DNA of 64,000 bases, from positions 1,785,345 to 1,849,344 of the forward strand of contig OZ026559.1 of assembly GCA_964020155.1 (NCBI GenBank), given 5' to 3'. This DNA comes from Chondrilla cf. caribensis (Eukaryota; Porifera; Demospongiae; Chondrillida; Chondrillidae). Both the position numbers and the translations under genes were made by a program. A model generated the notes under the pieces. It was not told where the DNA came from, did no database searches, and saw only the letters and a program-made list of their open reading frames with translations. This document shows, in pieces, positions 11,343 through 24,279 of this stretch (the stretch's first letter is position 1; each line of letters opens with the position of its first letter).

Positions 11343-14300
11343 ATGCAGTCTGTCAAGTCTGATCTCCAGTCTATATTCCATCAATATGATGACATACAGA
11401 AATTGCCCATTGAAGAAGATGTCGGCTCTTTTGATATAAATGCACAGGACTCGACTAAGCAGTCTGTCATATCTGATCTCCAGTCTATATTTCATCAATA
11501 TGATGACATACAGGAATTGTTCTTTCAAGGACACGTCAGCTCTTTCGATATAAATGCACGTGACTCCCATGGAAAGACTCTTCTTCATCATGCTTGTGAG
11601 TATGGATTGACTGAGGGAGTGTCAATTCTACTAGCCAATAACGCCCAGGCAGACATATGTGATGAGAAGGGTTATGCACCTCTTCACTATGCATGCCAAA
11701 ACAATCAAATTCATTATGATATCTGTAAGATTGTGATAGAGTGGGACCCATATTTAACACTTGAGGCAACTCAAGGTGGTAATGGATCCGGATCTACTGT
11801 TAATACTCTCGACGAGTGTGATAGAACAATTCTTCATTACGCTTGCATACATGGTGATTTTGATATAGTAGATAATCTCCTAAAAGCTGGTGCTGATCCT
11901 TGTGCACAGGACAAGCTTGGTAACAACCCTATGCACTATGCTTGTGAGAATGGTCACCTGCAGTGTGTGCGACAGCTTATTGCAACCAGCCAAAATCCAA
12001 ATGGATTTCTTCAAATCCCAAATAATGATGGTGTCACACCTCTATCTATGAAAACACACAATGGTGGGACAATTTTACACTTTGCTTGTGAAAATGGTGA
12101 TGTGTATGTAGCAGCAAAGCTACTTGAGGCTGCTGCTGACTCCAATTTATCTGATGCGTTTGGTTTCACACCTCTGTCTGTAAGAACAGGCAATGGTGGA
12201 ACCATCTTACATGTTGCCTGTGAAAAAAGAAACACTAATCTGGTAAAGAAGCTTCTGGAGGCTGGTGCTGATCCCAATGTAACAGATAAGTTTGGTTTCA
12301 CACCACTCATGAGGGCAGTGGTGAGCACTAGCAAGTTTCGTATTAGCACTCATGTGGTTTCTTCCATCATTACCGCTCTTTGTTATAGCAAATGCAATGT
12401 AAACGCATCATTTGTACCCTCAAAGCTGTCTGACTCAAATGTACATTATTGTGCGGGTTCTACTGCCCTGCACATGGCTATTGATCCATTGTGTGTACAG
12501 GCATTAGTTGATAATGGTGCAGCACTGGATGCAAGAGATGTACATGGTCGTACTCCTCTCCACATTGCTAGTATTCGGGGACACCACCATTTGATCAAAC
12601 TACTAGCTCCTTCTCCAGAGTCTTTCCACTTCAAAGATAATGATGGCTGTACACCTCTATACTATGCCTGCAAGAACTCTCACCTTGAATTTATAAGAAA
12701 GTTTATTGTCCAGGCTCCAGATGTCATTGGTGATTTAATTAAAGTTGCTAGTAATGATGGTACTACACCTCTGTCTGTAAGAACAGGCAGTGATGGAACA
12801 ATCTTGCATGCTGCCTGTGGAAAAGGAGACATTAATCTAGTGAAGAAGCTTCTGGAGGCTGGTGCTGATCCCAATGTAACAGATAAGTTTGGTTTCACAC
12901 CACTCATGAGGGCAGTAGTGAGCACTAGCAAGTCTGGTATTACTACTGATGTGGTTTCTTCCATCATTACTGCTCTTTGTACTAGCAAATGCAATGTAAA
13001 TGCATCATTTGTACCCTCAAAACCATCTGTCAGTGACTCAAATGTACAATATTGTGAGGGTTCTACTGCTCTGCACATGGCTATTGATGAATGGACAGAT
13101 AATCCATTGTGTGTACAGGCATTAGTTGATAATGGTGCAGCACTGGATGCAAGAGATGTACATGGTCGTACTCCTCTTCACATTGCTAGTATGTGGGGAC
13201 ACCACAGATTGATCAAAATACTAGCTCCTTCTCCAGAGTCTTTACACTTCAAAGATAACGATGGCTGTACACCTCTATACTATGCCTGCAAGAACTCTCA
13301 CCTTCTATGTATCAGAGAGTTCATGGTTCAGATTCCAGATGTCATTAGTGATTTGTTGAAGTTTGCCAATAATTATGGTGTCACACCTTTGTCTGTACGA
13401 ACAGATAATGATCAAACAATCCTACATGTTGCCTGTGAGAAAGGAGATCTTCCTATAGTTAAGAATGTTCTTGAAGCAGGTGCTAATCCTCACTCAACAG
13501 ATAGGCTTGGCTGTACACCTCTATACTATGCCTGTAAGAACTCTCACCTTGAATGTGTCGGAGAGTTCATGGTCCAGATTCCAGATGTTGTTTGTGATTT
13601 GATGAAGGTTGCCAATAAATATGGTGCCACACCTTTGTCTGTAAGAGCAGATAATGATCAAATGATCCTACATGTTGCCTGTGAGAAAGGAGATCTTCTT
13701 ATAGTTAAGAATGTTCTTGAAGCAGGTGCTAATCCTCACTCAACAGATAGGCTTGGCTGTACACCTCTATACTATGCCTGTAAGAACTCTCACCTTGAAT
13801 GTGTCAGAGAGTTCATGGTCCAGATTCCAGATGTTGTTTGTGATTTGATGAAGGTTGCCAATAAATATGGTGCCACACCTTTGTCTTTACGAACAGATAA
13901 TGATCAAACAATCCTACATGTTGCCTGTGAGAAAGGAGATTTTTCTATAGTTAAGAAGGTTCTTGAAGCAGGTGCTGATCCTAACTCACGCGACGGAAGC
14001 ACTTTCACACCACTCATGCTTGCTGTGCAACATGTTGATGACGTAGAGGCTGCAGATATTGTTACTATTCTCTGTGAATTTAAATGCAACCTCAATATTC
14101 AAACACCACATTTTTCAAGGTCTGTAACAGCTCTACACCTTGCCTGTGAGTTAGGCAAAGAAAAATGTGTACAAATGCTGATAGCCAAAGGAGCCAATGT
14201 ACTTGTACGAGCTCAAGGTGGGTCAACACCACTTCACCTAGTTTGTAAGGGTGGATATCACACCTTAATAAGTTCTCTAATAACTGAAGAAACTTTAAAA

Positions 14301-17300
14301 GCTTATGATAATAAACATTGGACACCTCTTCACTATGCTTGTGGGTGTAATCACTTTGAATGTGCGAGAAGGATTGTGGTCGGATTCTCAAAACTACTTC
14401 TCCAAACCCACACTGAGTATAACGTCCCTTTTCATAGCCTGAGAGATGAAGATGGTGTAACCATTCTCCATCATGCATGTTTGAGAAATGACATACAGTT
14501 TGTAGAGAACCTTCTCAACCTTGGTGCAGATCCAAATGTACAAGATAACGATGGTGCCACACCTTTAATGTCTGCTCTACTGTATCATGGTAGTAATGTA
14601 GACATGAATCTATTGTCACATGTGTTGTCTCTGGACTGGAAACCAGACAACAAAGACAATATTGGGCGTACAGCACTCCATTATTCTGCCAAGTGTGATG
14701 ATATTCGGGTACCATTGATGCTCATCTCAGCTGGATGTGATATAACAGCAGTTGATAATTTTGGACAGACATTCTCCGATCTGATATCAAAAGAGTCACT
14801 CCGACTCATAAACAAGCAACTTTTGAGGATTGATCGTCGACATATCATTTGTGTCGTAGGATATCCAAAATGTGGGAAGACTACTATTATTGCAGCTTTT
14901 CAACAGGCTCAACAAATCCGTGGTACATTTCAAAGATTGACTGCACGTTTTCAGAACACAAGAGTGACTATTGCCAACAGTCGAACATCTGGGATAGACA
15001 CTAAAGTGATTACTACTAAAAGGCTGGGAAGCTTAAGCTTTTTTGACTTTGCTGGTCAATCTGAGTACTATGCTTCTCACCTAGCATTCCTTGAAAGTGC
15101 GTTATCAGCCAAAGGATCTACGATCACATTTATAATGATGGTTGACCTGAGATGTTCTGAAGAAGACAGAATAGCACAGTGCAATGAATGGCTTTTCCCA
15201 ATAAAGAACATTTTAAATGACCACAATATGCTGAATGTGATACTGATAGGCAGTCACCTTGATCAGGTAGGATCAGTATCCACATCAACCTCATCATTAC
15301 GGGATACTCTGAGGGAGCTCAAGAGAACATTGGGTACACCTCAGATGCAGTTTATTGATTGCTGGGGAATGGATTGTCGTCAGTTGTCATCAAAGGGGAT
15401 GACAAACCTACAAAATTACTTGCAGTCAACTCATCCTGTCCATGATACATCAGCTGAAGCAAGCCAGGTCCCCCTTGGACCCTGTTTACTATTTGACAGA
15501 CTAAAGAAGTCTGAGAATCCTCCACTAGCCATCACACCTTCCAAGATCATTGACACTCTGAAGGATGGACGTCCTCCATTTCCTCTGACAGTGAAGTACA
15601 TTGACAGCTGTTGTCAAGACCTTGCTGCATCAGGCCTAGTCCTGTACATTCCCAACAGAGAAGATGCTGGGGAGAGCTGGTTGATTCTTGAGATGGAAGA
15701 GATCCTCAGTCGTATTCATGGCAAACTGTTTGCACCTGATTCTGCAGAGTTTCCAATGCACCACAAGAATCTTGCTAACCAGTTTGGATTAGTTCACATG
15801 GGAGAACTTACATTAGCCTTTAGAGACAGCCCTCTTGATCCAGAAATGATTCAAATGCTTTTAACGGCCATGGAATTCTGTCACCCAGTAGACAGTTCAC
15901 TGATGACAGAAGAAATATTGGATGTCTTATACTCCAAGGTTTCAAGTGATTTACGAGGAAAATTGCTATTTTTCCCTTCCCTTGTGAAAGCCAATGAAGA
16001 ACCAGTCGTCCTATCCACAGAATCTGATATCCCAGGAGATGATTGTCATTGGGTGTGTTGGGAGCTGAGCACAGTGAAGCCTCACTTCCTTCATCCTAGA
16101 TTCCAACAGGCTGTGTTCATCAAACTGGCCTGTAACCATGTACAGAAACACAAGTCAGATCTCTCTACAGTTGAGGAGCATAGCTGTACTGTCAGCAAGA
16201 ATGCCATGTCCTGGAGCACTATCCATGGTGTAGATGTCTGCATACAGATCATGCACAAGTCTACAATCAAGGTGCTGGCTAGGGGTAGACCAGGAATCAA
16301 GGTGTCCTCCTTGATGGAGCTATTTTCAAGTGTAGTCAGTGATGTCCTCACAGTGCGAGCTAACCATGCTGCAGGTGTGGATGCCTACTCTGTATTTCGT
16401 GTGATGGAGAAGGGCACTCCAGGAGAACACACTGTACCAGTCTCCTCAATCATTGATGTTGTTCAAGCTGGTGGAATGTATGTTAACTCCAGAGAACGTC
16501 CACCTAAGCCGGTTATATTGGAAGACCTCTTTCTTGACTGGGAAATATCAGTGACACTGCTGGAGAAGATGGTATCTATTTCCAAAATAAACCATGATGT
16601 TCAAACTACTGTAGCAACAGAAGATGTTAGTGAAGACACCCACAGTGGGCCTGTGATGATTGATGAACCTTATTATGAAAGTGAGTTTCACTTATTTATA
16701 TTCCCCATGATTTATTTTATTATTTCTTAATATTAATAGACCAAAACTATTTCAGTTTTCTTGGTCCAAATAAGATCGAAGTTGTTAATGTTTGCAATTT
16801 CCCATCTCTCCATGCAGGTCTGAAGCTTATACTGTCAGATGTATATTCAGCTTTAACTACTGAAGACATAGTGGCATCTAAATGGAAGCTCTTTGCTCAT
16901 CACTTGAAAGTTGAAAGTGATTTTATTCAGGTTATTGAAGAAGCATGTCTTGACTCTTCTGGCAGGTTCTATGGTCAAGGAAGGTTAAAAGAGTGTCTTT
17001 ATAACGTGCTTGAAGCATGGTTATCCGAAGAAGAAGGCACAGGTGACCTCCATCGTACTTGGGACACTATTGTAACTGTGTTGGAGAGTTGCAGCATTTT
17101 CACTTTAGCTGAGAGTCTAAGAAAACAGATAGGACTCAGTAAGTGCTATTACTGTAATAATAGAATGTGTATGAACAGCCTCTGCTTTAGGATGGTGACA
17201 TTCCTAAATTGATTATTTGATCCATGCATGCATCCAACTGTTAGTGTCTAATTTATCCAAAGAAATGTGATGGCAGATGACCACGTATTAGACAGGTTTC

Positions 17301-19238
17301 TGTACATAAAATTCAGAGTGTGAACTCACAGGCTGACATTCACTGTTGTGGTAGTTTGAGAAGTGCATTTACAATCACAAATTACAAGTGCGTCCAGCAT
17401 AGCATCCACATCCTAAGGACCTGATACAATATGACTGCTAGATCTTTCAGATGCAGACTTTGATTACTGTTAAACCTACCTTACTACTACTGCACTACAG
17501 ATGACTTGAATACTCCTCAAGACATTGGTAGTTCAAAACAGAAGTCACTAAGTGGTGATAAGGAGCAGAGGACTACTGACTATGCACCTGGTCCAGGACC
17601 TGACAAACACACGACAAAAGATGATGTTACACGTAAGTTGTCTAGAGTGTGTTAATATTGAGATACGATTGAAATAATATATATTGAGTGTGGTTAATAC
17701 AGTTCATATTCTCCAGCTATTGTTTTATTCTTATAGCCCTTTTGATAATTAAGGATGATCTGATCCGACTTATTGGATTGAAGACATGTGTCAAATGGAG
17801 TGAATTTTCCCTCTACTTGGGTATAGAGAAGCACATTAGAGATGAGGTATCTCTCAACTGCCATAGAGTGGCAAAGGACTGCTTTATAGAAGTAGTTGGT
17901 CAATGGCTGTCACGTGAAGATGGTACAGGTGACAGCCCACGTACATGGGAGACTGTGTTTAGCGTCCTTCGTGATATGGGACAGTCTCATCTTGTGGAGG
18001 AGGTGAAAGCAGAGCTATTTGCGACTACGGCTACTGAAGGTAAAGGAAGATTTTCAACTTCATATCACATTGCTGCTTTTAATTTCCCTTTTGCCTCTCT
18101 CATTAGAGAAGGATCAGGGTAATATACAGTGTACAGAACAAGATGTTGTTAACACTCTCACTCCCAACAAGGGACAGTCCTCAGATGTACAGACTGGAGC
18201 TAATGAAGGTTTGTGATCATGTAGCCAGGTCTTGTACATGTACAGATAGTTGTTTGTCCTCCCATATCTTGCTTTCAGCTATAATTTTGCATGTATATTA
18301 TACCCCAATTCCTACCACATTGTTCATATCCACAGATAACCTACTGGTCTTACTGGAGGATGCCCATGAGTCTCAGAGTAGCACTAAAGTTGTTGCCAAA
18401 ACACAAGAAAAATCTCCCAAATTTGTTGTGCCACAAAATGACAATTCTGGTAGACTAAGTCAACCTCAGTCAATGAGGCAAGACATTCTCGGCTCTCTCA
18501 CTCCTGACAAGGAACAGTCTTCACCTGTACAGACTGGAGCCAATGAAGGTTTTTCATGTCCACATTTTTGAACTCTTAGCTAAATTATTCTGAATTTCAT
18601 TTCATGTCTTCCCCTATCAGTGTTTCTGAACATAATGTGCTCAGCATACATGCAACTATGCAGTCAACAATGTCCTCCTACCTACCATCCTGCTCATGTC
18701 CACAGATACCCTACCAACCTTGCTTGACGTTGTGGAATATGTGGTCAGAGCTCAAGACAAAGCTCCTGAATCAGATGTATCACAAGAAGAGGAGTCTGGT
18801 AGTGAACCTCAACTGAACCAGAAGTGTACGTGTAAGATGAACTGACAAAACTATGACTGACTCAAATACTGTGATCAATAGATTCAATTCAGAAACTGAT
18901 CTTCTTTGATTTCACTTATAGCACTCAAACTGAAACCAAATGAAGCAGAGCTAGTTCGACTGGTTGGATCACAGATGTGTGCTAAGTGGAATACCTTTGC
19001 TGTCTACTTGGGTATTGAGAAGCACATTAGAGATGAAGTATCTTACAAATGCCTCAGAGAACCCAAGGACTGCTTCATAGAAGTAGTTGGTCGATGGCTG
19101 TCACGTGAAGATGGTACAGGTGACAACCCACGTACATGGGAGACTGTCTTTAGTACCCTTCAAGAGATGGGGTTCACTCTTCTTGTGAAGGAGGTGACAC
19201 AGAAACTGTCCAAGAGACTGGAAACCTCCCAACAATAG
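11343..19238 (+). CDS. ANK-Roc-COR-triple death domain protein 1 (ROCO family)
   Basis: Predicted exons: 11343-16680, 16818-17138, 17501-17632, 17737-18039, 18107-18208, 18336-18548, 18706-18825, 18922-19238; about 2281 residues. Every junction is GT-AG and phase 1. A 38-residue N-terminal duplication is followed by ankyrin repeats (about 60-1160, TPLHxAC and GADPN motifs). The Roc GTPase has P-loop GYPKCGKT (1173-1180), DFAGQ (1235-1239) and SHLD (1304-1307) in place of NKxD. COR-like sequence follows to about 1779. Three death domains (about 1780-1886, 1931-2031, 2177-2281) are separated by Ser/Pro/Glu-rich linkers. The layout resembles DAPK1 without its kinase. A role as an intracellular scaffold or switch in death or immune signalling is inferred from the family. 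The start was chosen as the first ATG after an in-frame TAG, with A at -3. After the stop, gtgagt (19252) and ctgcag (19361-19363) suggest a 3' UTR intron. Confidence 0.85.
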
Positions 19239-19820
19239 AATATCATATTCGGTGAGTGTCTAGTGAGAGAGCACACAGAAACCCACTGCACAGTACATAT
19301 GTCTGTTTACTCTGTGTCAACTCCACGCAATGTACTGATGGTGTTCTTTCCCATTTCCTGCAGAACTTGCACTTTTGCACTACTTAGGATCCGAGTGTGT
19401 GTGTTTGTAGTTTATTTGTGGTGCTTTAAGCAAGTTTCCTCAAAATAGTGTTGATTTGCACATGGAAATGATGTTCAATTTTATCTTTCTCAGGTTGGTT
19501 TATAGATAGCACATTCGTGTGTATTCAATTGTATTGTATTTTGTACTGTGTACCACACATAGTAGAGACCTCAATAATCCATACATTATAACCCACATCT
19601 CAATGTGTACTCTATGGCAATGTCGTATACTGGAATCCATCTGTGTGGTACCACTCTTTCCTGATTACATGATGTCCTCAATAGAGAGGTACCACTGTAG
19701 AGAACTCTATAATATTATTATGCCAGTCCCAAAGTGTCCTAAATGGACAGGTTCTGTATGTGGTACATTTTAGTCCAACAATCTTCATCAGTCATTTCTA
19801 TTGGACCATACACAATTACA

Positions 19821-19903
<83 letters not shown>

Positions 19904-20600
19904 TCAAAGTGTCCTTAGTGGACAGGTTTTGCCACACGTACATACACTTTACAACTGTACTTGTCTTCTCCCAATTCTACAGCACTTTTGCTCTTTACGT
20001 TAACACCTTTTGGTGTTATTGTGTGTACTCCCTCATGAGTACCTTTATTAAGAAGAATTGATTCTGATAATTAGTGGAGATTATCCTTCTCCAGTCATCT
20101 CATCCTCTCAACATGGTAAGTGGAACGACTATCAATTTGATACATTGTCAATGTTGTGGTCATGTGAGGTTCACATGTGATGTGGTGTGTTGTACGCTAG
20201 TATCTACTGTGTGTGTACAGATGTACAGTACAGGACATTGTAGTGTGAATGTGTAAAAATTAAGCTGGTTTTTGTGTTTGTGGTATATTACCATGGCAAC
20301 CATTTCACCCACTATTTAGAGTCCTGGATGAGAACTACTTTTGCTGTCGTAATATCTGTGGGTGACAATAACAGTTCCTGTTTGGTCAACACCATCACTG
20401 AAGCTTATACACCAGTGTTAGATGGTGTACTTAACCCACAGTAGAGACAACAGCTCTCATTATCAGAATTTAACGATAATTGCAAGGAGTCATAAAGATA
20501 TCCTAACTGGTGTTATGGTTAGTTTTGACACTCATGAACATGCACACATGCACACATGCACACACCCATACAGGTACTGTATGCTCAGTAACATATCTTT
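19239..20600. other. 3' flank of gene 1, no gene seen
   Basis: The first part is probably 3' UTR (resuming after an acceptor at 19363). No clear AATAAA was found. A pure CA run and stretches repeated in unit 2 (41734-43190) follow, including motifs such as caatagagaggtaccactgta and gtccttaNtggacaggt that recur near 23260 and 46030 and look like fragments of an old MITE. Confidence 0.6.
19823..19900. repeat. (CA)n microsatellite
   Basis: An uninterrupted CA run of about 78 bp. The orthologous spot in unit 2 (42304-42503) is far longer. Confidence 0.97.
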
Positions 20601-23160
20601 CCCTCTACCTGGGTGCAGAGTAACACATTAGAGATGAGGTATCTCTCAACTGCCATAGAGTGGCAAAGGACTGCTTCATAGAAGTAGTTGGTCGATGGCT
20701 GTCACATGAAGATGGTACAGGTGACACCCCACATAAATAGGAGATTCACTTTACCGAAAGAAGCTCCTATCTTTCCTCAAGGGAATTTGACAAGGTTTTG
20801 TAAACATTGTCCTTTCTATACTGTGGTTAGTTCACATACGTATATTCACCTATACACACATTCACCCACCCACACATGCATTTTGTAAATACATGCAAAC
20901 ACACATACAATGTGTACTCAGTGTCACCTTCCCCTCTACTTTATGTATTTACACATGCAAACACATGCATGTATGCATGTACGTGTGTATATACACATAC
21001 ACTCACTCACATACGTGATGAAACACATGTACACACACATACAATGTGTGTTCAATGTCACCTTCCCGTCTACTTGTGTGTAGAGGAAATTCAACTCTCT
21101 CTAGTTGAGTGTAGAGGAACACATTATAGAGATGAAGTATCTCTCAACTGCCATAGAGTGGCAAAGGACTGCTTCATAGAAGTAGTTGGTCAATGGCTGT
21201 CACATGAAGATGGTACAGGTGACAGCCCACATACATGGGAGACTGTCTTTACCAAAAAGAAGCTCCTATCACTCCTCAAGGGAACTTGGCAGAAAGACAT
21301 CAGCATTGTCAAGTGTTATGCTGTGGTTAGTTCACATATGTACATACGTGCACACACATACATCCATGACCTCCACAGGGATATGCATGGCATGTTATAT
21401 TGTACACAAGGGTCTACTGTCATGTGTACACATGTACAGTGACTGAATGGTTACCATGGCGACCATATTCCACCCACTTTTCAGAGTCCTGGATTGGAAC
21501 TACTTTTCACTGTCCAAAATTTTGTATGTGACAATAACAGTTCCTGTTTGGTCAACACCATCACTGAAGCTTATACACCAGTGTTAGATGGTGTACTTAA
21601 CCCACAGTAGAGACAACAGCTCTCATTATCAGAATTTGACACTTGCAAGGAGACATAAAGATATCCTGACTGGTGTTATGGTTAGTTTCAATACACACAC
21701 GCACACACACACACATACACACACACACACACTCACACACACATGCACACACGCACACACACATGCACGCACGGATGCACACACACATGCACACACCCAT
21801 ACAGGTACTGTATGCTCAGTAACATACCTTTCCCTCTACCTGGGTGCAGAGTAACACATTAGAGATGAAGTATCTCTCAACTGCCATAGAGTGGCAAAGT
21901 ACTGCTTCATAGAAGTAGTTGGTCGATGGCTGTCACACGAAGATGGTACAGGTGACAGCCCACATACATGGGAGACTGTCTTTACCAAAAAGAGGCTCCT
22001 ATCACTCCTCAAGGGAATTTGGCAAGGAGTTGTAAACTTTGTTCTTGTTATGCTGTGGTTAGTTTATATATGTATGTACACATGCACACACATGCATGCA
22101 TGCATGTACACACATTCACCCACCTGCATACATGTATGATGTAAACACAAGCAAACACACATGCACTGTGTGCTCAGTGTCACCTTCCCCTCTACATGTA
22201 GAGAAAATTCAACTCACTCTAGTTGAGTGTAGAGGAACACATTATAGAGATGAAGTATCTCTCAACTGCCATAGAGTGGCAAAGGACTGCTTCATAGAAG
22301 TAGTTGGTTAATGGCTGTCACATGAAGATGGTACAGGTGACAACCCACATACATGGGAGACTGTCTTTACCAAGAAGAAGCTCCTATCACTTCTCAAGGG
22401 AATTTGATAAGGATTTGTATACAGTATCCTAGCTGATGTTATGGTTCGTTTTAATGTACATGCAGAAGCATATGCACAAAAACACCACGTACACACACAT
22501 GCATACATACATACACATACACACATACACACATACAATATACACATACATACATACATATGTACGTATGCACACAAATATGTGCTGTATTCAGTGAATA
22601 TGTTTCTCTTCACTTATGTGTAGAAGAACACATTAGAAAATATTATATCTAAATGTCAAGGACAGGGAGTCTGGACCACACATGTAGGTAAGACAAACAA
22701 ATAATCATACTAATACTCACTGTCCTCATACAACACTTCTTTGGTTGTTGCTTGGCCTTGTAGTGTTCCAGGTTGAAGCAGCTGAAGCACAGCTGGTAGG
22801 ATTGGTTGGAATACTGAAGTGTGCTCAGTGGATATGAGGTCCCTCTACTTGGATCAAGTAGAGAATAACAATTACGAGACGATTAATCTCTCAACTGCCC
22901 TAGAGTGTGTCCACACACACATGGACACACACACACACACTAATGTGTGCTATGTTCAAAATCCCTCTACCTGGGTGTAGAGGAGCGCATACTCAACTGC
23001 CATAGAGTGGCAAAGGACTGCTTCATAAAAGTAGTCTATCGATGGCTGTCACATGAAGATGTTACAGTCTGGTCTTGTGAAGTGAAAGATGTTCGGGTCT
23101 CTCTCACTACTGACAACAGGCAACAGTCTTCACCTACACAGACTGGAGCTGATGAAGGTT
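20600..23160 (+). pseudogene. Decayed death-domain exon array after gene 1
   Basis: At least five degenerate copies of the death-domain exon core lie here: about 20610-20790, 21059-21290, 21833-22026, 22182-22405 and 22755-23060, with a shorter scrap near 22604-22690. Each keeps text such as gagtggcaaaggactgcttc and gtcacatgaagatggtacag, coding for the VAKDCF and SHEDGTGD motifs, but with stops or frameshifts (for example a TAA after the LGAE motif near 21852 and a TAG replacing Trp near 20740). The last copy is followed by a linker-exon relic (about 23098-23158, SLTTDN...QTGADE) still ending in a GT. CA-rich blocks and a repeated tract (about 20320-20540 and 21484-21690) separate them, so the block grew by tandem duplication before decaying. 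Confidence 0.8.
21690..21805. repeat. Impure CA repeat
   Basis: CA runs broken by atgcac and acgcac motifs sit immediately before a death-domain exon relic. The equivalent in unit 2 is the 373-bp pure run at 44152-44524. Confidence 0.9.
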
Positions 23161-23439
23161 TGTATTTTTGTACATACATTATCCTGTATATTGTCCTCTA
23201 AATTCAAAATTTCCCGTCCACCCTATCAGTTTGGTACCATTGTTACTCCATCCCATGTTGTCCTCAATGGAGAGGTACCATTATACAAAATGTCATATCC
23301 TAGTCTCAAAGTGTCCTTAATGGACAGGTTCTGCCATATGCATACACAATCAACCACACACCCATGTACAATCTCGTACATAATTACAATCTCAATTCTG
23401 TTCTCAGCATGTTTTCCAGTGGACATGTAGACCAAATAT

Positions 23440-24275
23440 TATTTTGGTGTGTTGGAATGGTCAACATGTCACAGAGCCTGTCATATGGTGGTGAACTGTA
23501 CTCACCTCATCACGTCCATGTACAATAGTATTCAATAGTATCATTCAGAGATGATTTTCATATATCGAACTAGTTGCTGTATTTACGAACAAGTACATGT
23601 ATGTAGCTGTGTGTATTTTTCTTATTTTGCATTAATAGTAATATTATAATACGTATTATTACTATGATAATATGTATTGCTATTATGATGCAATGTCGAA
23701 CTGAATTCAAACATATTGTATTCTATATTATAGCTCTACCACATATAATACATATATGTTCATCTATTCAAATGTTTGCAAATTGATTTCAATGATTCCA
23801 GGCATGCATCAGGTAGGTAATTAAAATAAAAGAGAGTAAATATAATTATTATGCAACTATTATTAATAATTTAGAGATTAAAACAGTAGTCTGTATATTA
23901 TCTGCACAGTGCATGATTATTCCAAGAATTTAATTTCAGAAAATTAATCAATAAAAATGGATATGCAATTATATAAATCTAAAATTAAAATAATAATAAT
24001 ATAATTGAAATCATGCAATTGCAATGAAGACTTCATATAACACAACACACAACTCATAATATACATTATTATAATAGCAGTAGCTATAATAATAAAACTT
24101 AAAGGCTAATGATAATCTATATACATCATGTATTTTAACACATTTCAAATAGCATCAATTTTTTATTTTACGTAATATTTTGTGAAAGATGAGATTAAAT
24201 ATATTATTCATTCATTCTCGAATTCCCTCCCATAATATTACATATTTGAAAATGCCAAGCACCTCTGAAAGTACC
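23440..24275. other. AT-rich spacer at the end of unit 1, no gene seen
   Basis: Very AT-rich sequence with short homopolymeric and TAA-rich tracts. It aligns with about 46230-47145 in unit 2, including the junction text ccaggtgtggaggtgaggag, and so belongs to the duplicated unit. I see no gene or RNA in it. Confidence 0.65.
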
Positions 24276-24279
24276 TCAT

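Noticed and set aside
11315..11390. Alternative frame reading DESSDIVPNHAV upstream of the gene 1 start
   Set aside because: It looks protein-like and is conserved in all three paralogues, but it hits TGA after 15 codons in each. The conservation is explained by the overlapping mini-ORF and main start.
12011..14715. Antisense open frames opposite the ankyrin exons (also 32237-36067 and 54053-59764)
   Set aside because: They repeat with the ankyrin modules on the + strand, differ in length with each module and have no start or splice context. They are shadows of repetitive codons.
20876..21442. 188-codon + frame covering a death-domain core as a real exon
   Set aside because: Its 5' half is CA-repeat translation, there is no convincing acceptor at the domain start, and the sister copies carry stops. 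It is treated as the least damaged member of the relic array.
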